64,000 nucleotides of DNA from Haloglomus halophilum (GTDB taxonomy: Archaea > Halobacteriota > Halobacteria > Halobacteriales > Haloarculaceae), in NCBI RefSeq assembly GCF_024298885.1, contig NZ_CP101166.1, forward strand, positions 2,665,149-2,729,148. Reading direction: 5' to 3'. The notes beneath the pieces were generated by a model. That model searched no databases. It was given only the letters and a program-made list of their open reading frames with translations, and was not told the DNA's origin. Positions 25,755 to 34,082 of the stretch are shown piece by piece; within the stretch, counting starts at the first letter, position 1; each line of letters begins with the position of its first letter. Made by a program: the position numbers and the translations under genes.

Positions 25755-27836
25755 TCAGGGCGAGCAGCTCAGACCGTCCGCCAGCGTCAGCGTCTGTCCC
25801 GCCTCGACGAGCGTTCCCTCACACTGCACCTGCTGTCCGGTGTCATCCGTGAACGTCACGGTGACGTCGATGTCGTTGGCGGCGGTCACGCTGGGGGTGA
25901 ACTCGATGATAGCGGTCCCGGACGGTCCCGACGGCGGGTTCACGAGCGAGACCGTCGTGTCGTCCGACGGGTCGGCGTCGACCGTGACCTCCGGCACGTC
26001 GAAGTCGTCCGTGGCGCTGTAGGTGAACGTCACGCGGTCGGTCTGGGGCTGGTTGCTCTGCCCCCCTCCTTGCCCTTGTCCGGGAGTGCCGCCACCGGCG
26101 TAGTTGGCGCTCACGCTCAGTGTCCTGACGGTCGGCGCCTGGTCGCCCGCCTCGGCCTCGCAGACATCCTCGGGCCCAGTCGTCCGCCAGTCGTCCGCCG
26201 AGACGTTCGTGTCCACGTAGGCCTCGTCGTCCACGCGGCGGAGGCCGATGCCGTCGGCGTCGAACTGAACCCCTTCGGCTCCGTTGTACGTGAGGCTGTC
26301 ATAGACTGGCCCACCGCCATCGGGAACGAGTTCGAGCACGCCGCTGTCGCCGACATCGAGCGTTCCAGTCGACTCGGAGCCACAGGGGTTGGCGTTGACG
26401 TATACCTCCTCCCCAGACGTGGCACTGTCAATATCGACGGTCACATCGCCCCCATCGGGGTTGTACACGAGGTCGTAGTCCCCGCCATTCGGGAAGTAGA
26501 GCCGGACGAACTCATCGGCGGCCGAATCGTCTCCGACATTCGGTGACGGTTCCACCGCGGTAATGAGCGGCCGTGTGTACGCGTCGTTCTCGACCCGCTC
26601 GGCGTTGTCCTCGACGGTGAGGTTGATGGCGACGGTCTGCGGGTCGCTCCGGTCGGCTGCGTCGCCGCCGGGGCCGGTCGCGTTGAGCGTCACCTCCCGG
26701 CTCTGCCGGACGTTCAGTGGTGCGCGGTAGCTGAACGTCGCCCGGCCGTTGGCGTCGGTCGTCGCCGTCGCCGTGCCTCCACTCCCGCTCCGGTCGCCGA
26801 CCACCCACCCGGTGACCGGCTGCCTGATGCGCACCTCCTTCCCGACGACGGGGTTGTTGAACCGGTCGCGGGCCTCGACCGTCACCTGTCGCCGGTCTCC
26901 CTCGTCGAGGCTGTCGCCGCTCCCCCGCGTGACGACGTACGCGACCTCTCCAGCCGCCCGTTCGGCGGGGCTCCGGCTCCCCACGCCGACGGCGCCGAGC
27001 CGGAGGTTGTAGCTCTGCCCCTCGACGAGGGTGACGACGAGGAGGTTCCCCTGGGCTGCCGGATTGTCCCGGACCTCGACCTCCTCGACGTAGCCGTCGG
27101 GGTTCCTGGTGGCCATCTCACCGCTCAACAGGTCCTTCCACTCCGATTCCGACAACTGCGTCGGGAGCCGAAGCGTAATCGGTCCCCCCTCGCTCGTCAC
27201 GCTCACGGTCCGGTTCGTCGCGGAGACGACCCGCGGGTCGACGGCGACCGCGCGGCTCGCTGCCGTGTCGTACTCCCCCATCAGTCCGACCAGCGAGATC
27301 GTCCGGGAGTTGATGAACGACTGGTTGGAGAGCGTGAGCCGCTCGCCGCTCTCGAATCGGTTGTACAGCACGGAGGTCTCGAACACGGTCTCCGGGGCCC
27401 CGCCGTAGGCGTTGTACGACGGCTCGTACACCAGTCCGTTCGTCGAGAAGTTCCGGGCCGTCCCGTTCCAGTAGTTCTGAGCGCCGTTGCTGGTCGTCGC
27501 CGTCGCATTGGTGATGTTGAATCCGCCCCGGTCGACGGTCCGGAGGGTCCCGCCCGGCGGGGCCGGGTTCAACAGGAGGGTCCGCGAGGGGTAGGTCGTT
27601 CCCAGCCGGACCTGCGTGGTCCGGGGCTCACCGGTCGCGGCCGACCGGAGCAGGTCGCTCCGCAGGTCGACCATGTCGCTCTGGAGGTTCTGGTTGTGGT
27701 TGAACTCCACCTGGGCGTTCTCCTGTGGGACGAGCACCGCCTGGAAGAGGGCGAGACCGATGATGAGGAAGGCGAACAGCACGAGGACGCCTATCTGAAC
27801 CGGCTGCCCCCGCGCTCCCCCCGTCGTGCCGTACAT
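25755..27836 (-). CDS. Pilin-like surface protein with one lamin-tail-like domain, paralogue 3
   Basis: A 693-residue protein. It begins MYGTTGGARGQPVQIGVLVL and continues through a hydrophobic helix to QENAQVEFNHNQNLQSDMVD, matching its two neighbours. The shared N-terminal region (TYPSRTLLLNPAPPGGTLRT) leads to an invasin/Big-1-like domain (GRATFSYRAPLN) and a single lamin-tail-like unit (DEFVRLYFPNGG to VYDSLTYNG). A C-terminal Ig-like region ends in ADGLSCSP. The frame is open upstream to 28460, but ATG 27836 with a TATA-like GATAAAAGT at 27865-27873 is preferred. It is the simplest architecture of the three and may be the ancestral form. Confidence 0.75.
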   Translation of the reverse strand: MYGTTGGARGQPVQIGVLVLFAFLIIGLALFQAVLVPQENAQVEFNHNQNLQSDMVDLRSDLLRSAATGEPRTTQVRLGTTYPSRTLLLNPAPPGGTLRTVDRGGFNITNATATTSNGAQNYWNGTARNFSTNGLVYEPSYNAYGGAPETVFETSVLYNRFESGERLTLSNQSFINSRTISLVGLMGEYDTAASRAVAVDPRVVSATNRTVSVTSEGGPITLRLPTQLSESEWKDLLSGEMATRNPDGYVEEVEVRDNPAAQGNLLVVTLVEGQSYNLRLGAVGVGSRSPAERAAGEVAYVVTRGSGDSLDEGDRRQVTVEARDRFNNPVVGKEVRIRQPVTGWVVGDRSGSGGTATATTDANGRATFSYRAPLNVRQSREVTLNATGPGGDAADRSDPQTVAINLTVEDNAERVENDAYTRPLITAVEPSPNVGDDSAADEFVRLYFPNGGDYDLVYNPDGGDVTVDIDSATSGEEVYVNANPCGSESTGTLDVGDSGVLELVPDGGGPVYDSLTYNGAEGVQFDADGIGLRRVDDEAYVDTNVSADDWRTTGPEDVCEAEAGDQAPTVRTLSVSANYAGGGTPGQGQGGGQSNQPQTDRVTFTYSATDDFDVPEVTVDADPSDDTTVSLVNPPSGPSGTAIIEFTPSVTAANDIDVTVTFTDDTGQQVQCEGTLVEAGQTLTLADGLSCSP

Positions 27837-27945
27837 ATGCGTCTGCTCGCATCTCTCGGGCGGTGATAAAAGTCGTTTCCGACAGAAGCATCCAACTATC
27901 GGCCGGTCGACCGCGCCCCCGGTGGGCGGCCGCCGGTGATCGGGC

Positions 27946-28524
27946 TCAGTCCTCCTCTTCGACGACCTCGGGGTCCGCGAGTGCCGACTGGAGGCTGTCG
28001 AGCCCGTTGACCCAGTCGAGGACGAGCGCGTTCTCGATCTCCTCGACGACGCTCGTATCGATCTCGTCGCCGGCGAAGATGCGGGTCCCGGCCTGCGCGC
28101 AGTAGGCGAACGCGGCGTCGAGTTCGTCCTCGTTGCCCGCGTCGATGGCCGCGTTGACGTACTCGGCGGCGCTCGCCTCGTCGGCGGGTGCGTTGGCGAC
28201 GTACTCCTCGGCCGCCGAGATGACGGGTTCGAGCGAGGCCTGCACGCTCTGGATGAGCATCGTCTTGTCCTCGTCGTCGAACTCCACCTCGGCGAAGATG
28301 ATATCGCGCATCTGGCCGAGCTTCTCCAGCGCGCTCTCCTCGGCCAGCTCCTCGTCCTCGGCGTCGGTGACGATCTTCGCGACCGCGATGGCCGTATCGT
28401 CGCGCAGGTTCCAGAGGAAGCGTGCCGAATCCTCCTCTTCGGGGTTGAAGTCCTCTTCACGGAGCCGGCCGACCCAGTTCTGCCAGCGTTCCGCCGTGTA
28501 GTACTCGTCCGGGGGCGTGCTCAT
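27946..28524 (-). CDS. DUF2150 family protein
   Basis: A 192-residue highly acidic protein, MSTPPDEYYTAERWQNWVGR then LREEDFNPEEEDSARFLWNL, characteristic of the haloarchaeal and methanogen DUF2150 family. It is predicted largely helical and soluble, with no catalytic motif. A TATA-like GCATAACC lies near 28549-28557. Function is unknown. Confidence 0.88.
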   Translation of the reverse strand: MSTPPDEYYTAERWQNWVGRLREEDFNPEEEDSARFLWNLRDDTAIAVAKIVTDAEDEELAEESALEKLGQMRDIIFAEVEFDDEDKTMLIQSVQASLEPVISAAEEYVANAPADEASAAEYVNAAIDAGNEDELDAAFAYCAQAGTRIFAGDEIDTSVVEEIENALVLDWVNGLDSLQSALADPEVVEEED

Positions 28525-28695
28525 GTTGCCGGCGTACGTGCGCCGGGGGTTATGCCTTTCCCTCGGCCGCCACCCGATGGACTCAATACTCTCGACACAT
28601 CGGCGTCTGCGGGCCGCTAACGCCGTACCTCGTGTGGGTGGCCGTCTCCCGCCGTGTGCTGGCGCTCCACACTCCGCGCGCTCTGACCGGCGATA

Positions 28696-29538
28696 TCACT
28701 CCGCGAGCGTCGCCTCGGTGTCGATTCCGTAGACGCGCGCGGGGGTCTCGACGTGCACGGTCCGGACGGCGTCCTCGTGGCCCGCCTCCAGCAGCCACCG
28801 GGTCCGCCGGGGGACCGTCTTCGGCCCGAGGACCGCGCCGGGACGGTCCGGGTCGTCGATGAAGTCCGTTTCCAGCATGAACGGCCGGCCCTGCTCCATG
28901 GCGCCCTCGATCTTGGGTTTCTTGGCGATGACGCTCGGCACCGGGCCGACCGTCCGGCTCCCGGCGTAGTGCTTGACGACCTGTTCGGGCGGGAGGCCGC
29001 GCTCCTCGGCCCAGTCCGTGACCTCGGAGAAGTCCTCGCCGCCCTCCGTGTGGAGCTGGACGGCACAGCCGACCTCGGCCGCGCGCTCGAACGCGTGGCA
29101 CATGACCTCGTTCGAGGCGTCCCAGACGGCCTCGTCGACATCGTAGTGTGGACGCCCGGATTTGATGGCCAGCGCGGGGCCGTCGCTGACGTACTCCGCG
29201 GCCACGTCGATACCGGCGCACATCAGGTCGCGGGCCTCTCCGGCGGTGTAGCCACGGTCGACGAGCTGGCTGATGAGCGCGGGGTGGACCCCGAGGACGG
29301 GCCACGCACGCCCGTCGAGCACCTCCGTCGCGCGCTCGACCGCCTCGACGGTGAGGTCGAACCCCTCGCGGAAGTCCTCGCGGTCGTCGACCTCGACGCC
29401 GAGACTCCACGACGGCTTGTTCAGCACGAGCAGGTGGGTCCCGCCGACCGCGGCGAACTCCTCGACCGCCTCCGTATCACGGCCGTTCACCGGGTCGAGA
29501 TGGAGGTGGTCGTCGAGAACGGGTCCGTCGTAGTCCAT
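28696..29538 (-). CDS. TatD-related metal-dependent hydrolase
   Basis: A 280-residue amidohydrolase-fold protein related to TatD DNases. Metal-ligand positions are visible: the N-terminal DDHLHLDP (HxH), AIKSGRPHYDVD, QLHTEGGEDF, VVKHYAG and a terminal LETDFIDDPDRPG. The start MDYDGPVLDDHLHLDP is chosen because the HxH strand normally lies within the first 15 residues; an upstream in-frame ATG at 29634 would add a 32-residue basic leader of no known type. Archaeal members of this group have unknown substrates. Confidence 0.83.
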   Translation of the reverse strand: MDYDGPVLDDHLHLDPVNGRDTEAVEEFAAVGGTHLLVLNKPSWSLGVEVDDREDFREGFDLTVEAVERATEVLDGRAWPVLGVHPALISQLVDRGYTAGEARDLMCAGIDVAAEYVSDGPALAIKSGRPHYDVDEAVWDASNEVMCHAFERAAEVGCAVQLHTEGGEDFSEVTDWAEERGLPPEQVVKHYAGSRTVGPVPSVIAKKPKIEGAMEQGRPFMLETDFIDDPDRPGAVLGPKTVPRRTRWLLEAGHEDAVRTVHVETPARVYGIDTEATLAE

Positions 29539-29748
29539 ACCCGTGGCTGGGACGGCCGTGGCGAAAAGCGTCCGGGATGCGCCCGACGGTCGCGGTCGCG
29601 TGGCTGGAAACCGGAACGTCCCCGAAAGCGGCACGCGGTGGCCCCCGGCCGCGACGCTCGCGGGGCTGGCGAACCCGTCGGCGCGACTCGGTGCGTCAGG
29701 TCACGGTTGGGCTGGTCCCGTCCCCCTATTTGAAATTCCAGGCTGGGG

Positions 29749-30762
29749 TCAGCCCAGCAGCGTCAACCGGCCGACACTCTCGGCGGCCATCCACGCGAGG
29801 AAGCCGCCGTAGACGAACAACAGCCCGACCGCCTCCGCCGTCGACACCGCCAGGTCCGTCCGGACGACGGTCAGCAGGAGGAGGGCCGCGCCGACGAGGA
29901 AGACGAACAGCGGGACGACCGCGCCGAAGTTCACCGTGACGGCACCGACCACCAGCACCGCGACCGGGATGGCGACCAGCAGGTCGAACGTGCTCGACCC
30001 CAGCACGGTCGAGATGGAGACGCCCGGTTCGTCGTTGCGCGCAGCCAGCACCCCGACGAACACCTCCGGCACCGAGACCCCCGCGCCGACGACGGTCAGT
30101 CCCCAGAGGAACTCGGAGGTGCCGAACGCGTCGCTGAACTCGATGGCCGCGCGCACCAGGCCCTCGACGCCGACGCCCACGAACACCAGCGACACGACCA
30201 GACCGGTCAGGTACTGGGTGGCCGAGTGGTCGCCGCTCGCGCGTCCCGCCCCGTGCTCGGCGGCGTCGGCGTACTGCAGGAACAGGAAGAAGAGGTAGAG
30301 TCCGAGCGGCGCGAGCACCAGTTGTCGTGTCAACTCCCCGGTCCGGCTGCCGGTGGCGACCGGGTTGTAGATGACCGAGAGCGCGAGCACCAGCAGGACG
30401 GTGGCGACCGACAGCACGTAGAAGCCGGTCTCCTGGTACACCAGTTCGCGGTCGGTCTGGAGGCTGCTGCCGGGGGATAGCAGCGTCGAGACGCCCGGCA
30501 CCACGAGCACCTTGAACACGGCCGAACCGACGACGATGCCGACAGCCAGCTCGACGCGGTCGTGGAGCGTGATGGCGACGACGGTCGCGATGAACTCCGG
30601 GAACGAGGAGCCCAGCGCCGTCACGACCGCGCCCCGGACGTCGCTCGGGAGGTCGAAGTGGTCGGCGAGCTGTCGGGTCGACCGTTCCAGCACCGTCGCT
30701 CCCGCCCACACCGCCGCCAGCGACCCCGCCGCCAGGGCCGCGACAACCTGGAGACTCGCCAT
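29749..30762 (-). CDS. Sodium/calcium exchanger family protein (CaCA)
   Basis: A 337-residue membrane protein with ten or so hydrophobic helices and the two inverted alpha repeats of the Ca2+:cation antiporters. These are ALGSSFPEFIATVVAIT at residues about 49-65 and GAGVSVPEVFVGVLAARN near residue 235, plus GSSTFDLLVAIPVAV. The conserved Glu in each SFPE/SVPE motif binds the ion. A central hydrophilic loop (EHGAGRASGDHSATQ) separates the halves. It is probably a Ca2+ or Na+ efflux antiporter. It is divergent from the Nif3-like gene. Confidence 0.88.
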   Translation of the reverse strand: MASLQVVAALAAGSLAAVWAGATVLERSTRQLADHFDLPSDVRGAVVTALGSSFPEFIATVVAITLHDRVELAVGIVVGSAVFKVLVVPGVSTLLSPGSSLQTDRELVYQETGFYVLSVATVLLVLALSVIYNPVATGSRTGELTRQLVLAPLGLYLFFLFLQYADAAEHGAGRASGDHSATQYLTGLVVSLVFVGVGVEGLVRAAIEFSDAFGTSEFLWGLTVVGAGVSVPEVFVGVLAARNDEPGVSISTVLGSSTFDLLVAIPVAVLVVGAVTVNFGAVVPLFVFLVGAALLLLTVVRTDLAVSTAEAVGLLFVYGGFLAWMAAESVGRLTLLG

Positions 30763-30915
30763 GACCAGCCGGACTCGGGGTCGGCCCGTAATTCCAGTGG
30801 CCGCGTTGCGGTGCGTGAGGCGTTGGCACAGCGGTTCATGGGGTCCTGTCGTATCCGTGGCGGTGTCGGCCCGCGAGCGACAACCCTGAAGCGTCCGCCC
30901 CTCGACAGCCGACCC

Positions 30916-31689
30916 ATGTCCATCCCGCTCTGGAAGTTCGCGGACCGACTGAACGAGTTCCTCGACGTAGACGCGTACGCGGCTGACGCAGCCGTCCAGG
31001 GGCTGCAGGTCGGCCCCGAGGACGCGACCGTCGAGACGGCCGCCTTCGCCGTCGACGGCGTCCTCGCCACCTTCGAGGAGGCCGCTGCGCGCGGTGCCGA
31101 TGTCGTCGTGGTCCATCACGGCATCTCCTGGGGCGGCATCGACGCCGTCACCGGGACGGAGTACGACCGCGTCGCCGCGCTCGTCGAGAACGACCTCGCG
31201 CTGTACGCCGTCCACACGCCGCTGGACGGGCACGACGAGGTGGGGAACGCCGCCCTGCTCGCCGACCACCTCGACCTCGATGTCGTCGAACCGTTCGGCG
31301 AGTTCGGTGGCGTCCACGTCGGCCAGCGCGCCCGCGCGGACGACCCACGGACGGTCGCGGACCTGCGGGATGCCCTCTCGGCGCTGGAGACGGGCGACCA
31401 GCCCGTCCAGGTGCTCGACTTCGGTCCCGAGGAGATCGAGGACGTGGCCATCCTCACGGGCAGCGGTACCGACTGGCTGGACGAGGCCCGCGAGGCAGGC
31501 GTGGATGCGCTCATCACGGGCGAGGGGAAACAGCCGGCGTACCACGAGGCCCGCGAGGCCGGCATCACCGTCTTCCTCGCCGGGCACTACGCCACGGAGA
31601 CGTTCGGCGTGCGTGCGCTGGCCGACCGCGTCGACGACTGGGAGGAGGTCGTCGGGACGACCTACATCGAGCACCCGACCGGGCTGTGA
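30916..31689 (+). CDS. Nif3-like dinuclear metal-centre protein
   Basis: A 257-residue member of the Nif3/YbgI/DUF34 family, which forms hexamers with a dinuclear metal site. Visible ligands include His67/His68 in VVVHHGISWGG, His100 and Asp104 in VHTPLDGHDEVGN, and FLAGHYATETFG near the C-terminus. Some family members act as GTP cyclohydrolase I type 2 or have metal-dependent hydrolase activity, but the archaeal role is not established. Its stop codon (31687-31689) directly abuts the stop of the convergent lipoprotein gene. Confidence 0.9.
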   Translation: MSIPLWKFADRLNEFLDVDAYAADAAVQGLQVGPEDATVETAAFAVDGVLATFEEAAARGADVVVVHHGISWGGIDAVTGTEYDRVAALVENDLALYAVHTPLDGHDEVGNAALLADHLDLDVVEPFGEFGGVHVGQRARADDPRTVADLRDALSALETGDQPVQVLDFGPEEIEDVAILTGSGTDWLDEAREAGVDALITGEGKQPAYHEAREAGITVFLAGHYATETFGVRALADRVDDWEEVVGTTYIEHPTGL

Positions 31690-32427
31690 TCACCCGCGTC
31701 GTGCGACGCGGAGGGTGAACTCCCAGTCGACCCGGGTACCGTCGTCGGCGCTGGGCAGGTTCCGAGGCTCGCTCCAGAACACGCGTGGTTCGAATCGGTG
31801 ACGCCCGAGCGGGAGGCAGTCGCCCGTCCCGCGGTCGGTCCCGAGCACGTACGAGCGCGCGGTCACCGTCTCGCCGGGCCCGAGGTCGATGACCTCGTAC
31901 GCCGTGTCCCTCGCGAACGGTCGTTCCACGCCCCAGCAGTCCCCCTCCGTCGACCGTGCCATCTCGCTGGCGAGCAGGAACACCTCTTCGTCGACGGAGC
32001 GGACGCCGTCGTGGCGTGCGAGTTCCCCCTCGCCGAGCTCCAGCGCCTGGTCGGCCGTGTTCTCGATCCGTGTCCGGAGGACCGGTGGGCGTCCGGCCGT
32101 CCTCGACTCGATGCGGACCTCGTACCGGACGGGCGCCGCCGTCGCCGGCGAGGTGCCGGCCACCGTTACAGAGGCGACCTCGGCCGCCACCCCGGGCGAC
32201 CAGTCCAGGGGCCGCTCCACCGTCTCACGGTCTGTCGGTGTCGGGTGGTCTGTCGGTGTCTCCGTATCGGTCGGGCTGGTGGTGCCGGGCTGCTGGCTCC
32301 GCGGCGTGCCGGTGCTCGCGGGGGCTGTGCGGTCGTCCCCACCGTCCTCGCTGTCCTCGCCCGAACAGCCCGCCAACCCGGCTGCGAGGGCCACGCCCGC
32401 GTCGCGGAGGAGCCGTCGGCGTTCCAT
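31690..32427 (-). CDS. Haloarchaeal lipoprotein of unknown function
   Basis: A 245-residue protein with MERRRLLRDAGVALAAGLAG then Cys, a Tat-type basic region and a lipobox (LAGC) for lipid anchoring. An acidic Ser/Thr/Pro-rich linker (SGEDSEDGGDDR) leads to a beta-rich domain with ERPFARDTAYEVIDLGPGET and GDCLPLGRHRFEPRVFW. The two cysteines in EGDCWGVE and TGDCLPLG may form a disulfide. It is convergent with and immediately adjacent to the Nif3-like gene. No function is recognised. Confidence 0.75.
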   Translation of the reverse strand: MERRRLLRDAGVALAAGLAGCSGEDSEDGGDDRTAPASTGTPRSQQPGTTSPTDTETPTDHPTPTDRETVERPLDWSPGVAAEVASVTVAGTSPATAAPVRYEVRIESRTAGRPPVLRTRIENTADQALELGEGELARHDGVRSVDEEVFLLASEMARSTEGDCWGVERPFARDTAYEVIDLGPGETVTARSYVLGTDRGTGDCLPLGRHRFEPRVFWSEPRNLPSADDGTRVDWEFTLRVARRG

Positions 32428-32619
32428 GGCCGGTGGTGGCGGTCCACACGACTTCTCGGTTCTGGAAGCGCTAATGAACGCTTTACCGAACGCCCGCGTA
32501 GTCCCCCCCGGCACCGCCCGGGGATCCGTCGGGCCCCTCACAACCGGGTCCGGCCGCCGTGGCAGCGCTCGTCCCCGATATCCGAACCCATATGCTCCGG
32601 CCGCCCCTCCATTCGGGCA

Positions 32620-33477
32620 GTGAGTACGGACGCCATCTCCCTGCCGGGCCGCGCCCGGGTGGAGGCGGGACTGGACGACCTGGTCCGGGAGAACCGGTTC
32701 ACCATCGCCGTCGTCTTCCCGCTGATGGGGGCGGTCCTGCTGGTCGCCTCCCGGGAGACGCTCCTGCCGGGCGTCCTCAACTTCAACCCGTACCTCATCA
32801 TCTTCGGGACGCTCGTGATGCGCCTGCCGCTCGTGGCCGGCCTCGCGCCGCTGGTCGGCCGCCGGGCCGCCGCCGGCCTGCTCCTCCTCACCGCGTACTC
32901 CTACGGCATCGAGTACGTCGGCGTCCTGACGGGCTTCCCGTACGGCAGCTTCGAGTACGGCGTCGACCTCGGGCCGATGCTGCTGGACACGGTTCCGCTG
33001 GGGCTGCCCGTGTTCTTCTTCCCGCTCGTCGTCAACGCCTACCTGCTCTGTCTGCTCCTGCTGGGGCCCCGCACGGAATCGGCGCTCGTCCGCCTGCCCG
33101 CGGTCATCGCGGTCGTCCTGTTGATGGACCTCGTGCTGGACCCGGGTGCGGTGGCGCTGACGTTCTGGACGTACGACCCCGCCGGCGCCTACTACGGCGT
33201 CCCGTGGTCGAACTACGCGGGCTGGGTGCTGTCGGCGACGGTCGCGGTGGGCACGCTCGATGCGGCGTTCGAGCGGTCGGGGCTCCGTCAGCGACTCCGC
33301 GACTGCGAGTTCATGCTCGACGACCTCGTCTCGTTCGTGGTCCTCTGGGGGCTGGTCAATGCCTACTTCGGGAACTGGGTTCCCGTGGCGCTGGCGGGGC
33401 TGCTGGGCGCCGGCCTGCTGGCGACGGACCGCTTCGACTTCGACGTTCGACCCTCGTGGCCGTCGGTTCGTGGGTGA
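32620..33477 (+). CDS. cruF: Bisanhydrobacterioruberin hydratase (CruF-type carotenoid protein)
   Basis: A 285-residue integral membrane protein with about seven hydrophobic helices and the family stretches AAAGLLLLTAYSYGIEYVGV, LTGFPYGSFEYG, VPLGLPVFFFPLVVNAYLLC and WSNYAGWVLS. These match CruF, the C-2',3' hydratase that acts late in bacterioruberin synthesis in haloarchaea. The start is GTG 32620 (VSTDAISLPGRARVE). CruF, LyeJ and CrtD are usually clustered; here LyeJ and CrtD are not in the window. Phytoene synthase (34083) is the nearest carotenoid gene and faces it. Confidence 0.86.
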   Translation: MSTDAISLPGRARVEAGLDDLVRENRFTIAVVFPLMGAVLLVASRETLLPGVLNFNPYLIIFGTLVMRLPLVAGLAPLVGRRAAAGLLLLTAYSYGIEYVGVLTGFPYGSFEYGVDLGPMLLDTVPLGLPVFFFPLVVNAYLLCLLLLGPRTESALVRLPAVIAVVLLMDLVLDPGAVALTFWTYDPAGAYYGVPWSNYAGWVLSATVAVGTLDAAFERSGLRQRLRDCEFMLDDLVSFVVLWGLVNAYFGNWVPVALAGLLGAGLLATDRFDFDVRPSWPSVRG

Positions 33478-33554
33478 GGTGGGTGGCGCTCGGTGTGTCA
33501 CGACTGTTCTCCTCGAGGGTGGGAACTACAACGACGACAGTTGCGACAACGCAG

Positions 33555-33672
33555 CCCTGTCGAAAGCCCCCGTTCGCTCGACCCGTCCGGGACTTGCTGC
33601 GCGCGCTCGCTGTGCTCGCGTGCTTGCGTCGTCCGGGACGGGTCGAGCGAACGGCCCCTTTCAGTCCCGCCC
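33555..33672 (+). repeat. Hairpin repeat element, copy 1
   Basis: The element reads CCCTGTCGAAAGCCCCC at its left end and GGCCCCTTTCAGTCCCGCCC at its right end. Between them is a 23-bp stem, 33571-33593 paired with 33631-33653 with one mismatch (22 of 23). GAAAG at 33562-33566 can also pair with CTTTC at 33658-33662. The same ends and stem plan recur at 53937. Possible roles include a structured RNA, a mobile palindromic element or a transcription terminator; none is established. Confidence 0.6.
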
Positions 33673-33753
33673 CTGGTGGCTTGCGGAGGATCAGGATTCC
33701 CTGCCCTTCCCCGGGTCGCGCGGCCTTGCGCGTCCGCGCTGCGGCACGCGCTC

Positions 33754-33784
33754 CCGGCCGGCCGGTGTCTGTTCGGCCGGCCGG
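33754..33784. repeat. GGCCGGCCGG inverted repeat
   Basis: GGCCGGCCGG occurs twice (33756-33765 and 33775-33784) around a 9-base loop, forming a very stable stem. It lies between hairpin elements in the non-coding interval downstream of cruF. Confidence 0.5.
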
Positions 33785-33800
33785 TTCCGGTACCTGGAAG

Positions 33801-33868
33801 CGCGCGAGCGCCACCCGTGTCGAACCGCGAACGCAGTGAGCGTGTTCGGCAACTCCGGCGCTCGCGCG
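33801..33868. repeat. 12-bp perfect inverted repeat
   Basis: CGCGCGAGCGCC (33801-33812) and GGCGCTCGCGCG (33857-33868) are perfect reverse complements with a 44-base loop that itself contains further complementarity (CGAAC/GTTCG). It continues the hairpin array between cruF and crtB. Confidence 0.5.
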
Positions 33869-33936
33869 GGGAGGCTTGGGGCCACTAGCACTCCGCTGGA
33901 ACCACCATGTGCGACCGCTCAGTGCGACGGGTAACA

Positions 33937-33966
33937 GGGCGGGACTGAAAGGGGCCGGGGGCTTTC
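33937..33966 (-). repeat. Hairpin element copy 2, ends only, reversed
   Basis: GGGCGGGACTGAAAGGGGCC joins directly to GGGGGCTTTC. These are the reverse complements of the right and left ends of copy 1, fused without the central stem, and in the opposite orientation to copy 1. It could be a collapsed or deleted copy. Confidence 0.5.
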
Positions 33967-34082
33967 TATCCCTTGGTCACAATATTGCAATCTTCCAAGT
34001 ATGTCAGAAAATGTCTAAAATAGTTCGGGAGGATGCTTACAAGTGACAAATTGGTCTATTAGTGTGGTAATATTCCTGGTTC

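Larger units (their letters stand above)
33478..34082. other. Non-coding interval between convergent carotenoid genes
   Basis: A 605-base interval between the ends of cruF and crtB with no supported gene. Its first part (33555-33966) holds hairpin elements described separately. Its last 110 bases (about 33970-34082) are AT-rich relative to the window and carry no clear gene or terminator hairpin. Nothing else was recognised. Confidence 0.6.

Noticed and set aside
33555..33966. CRISPR array
   Set aside because: There are no regularly spaced direct repeats of 25-40 bases with unique spacers; the structures are inverted repeats.
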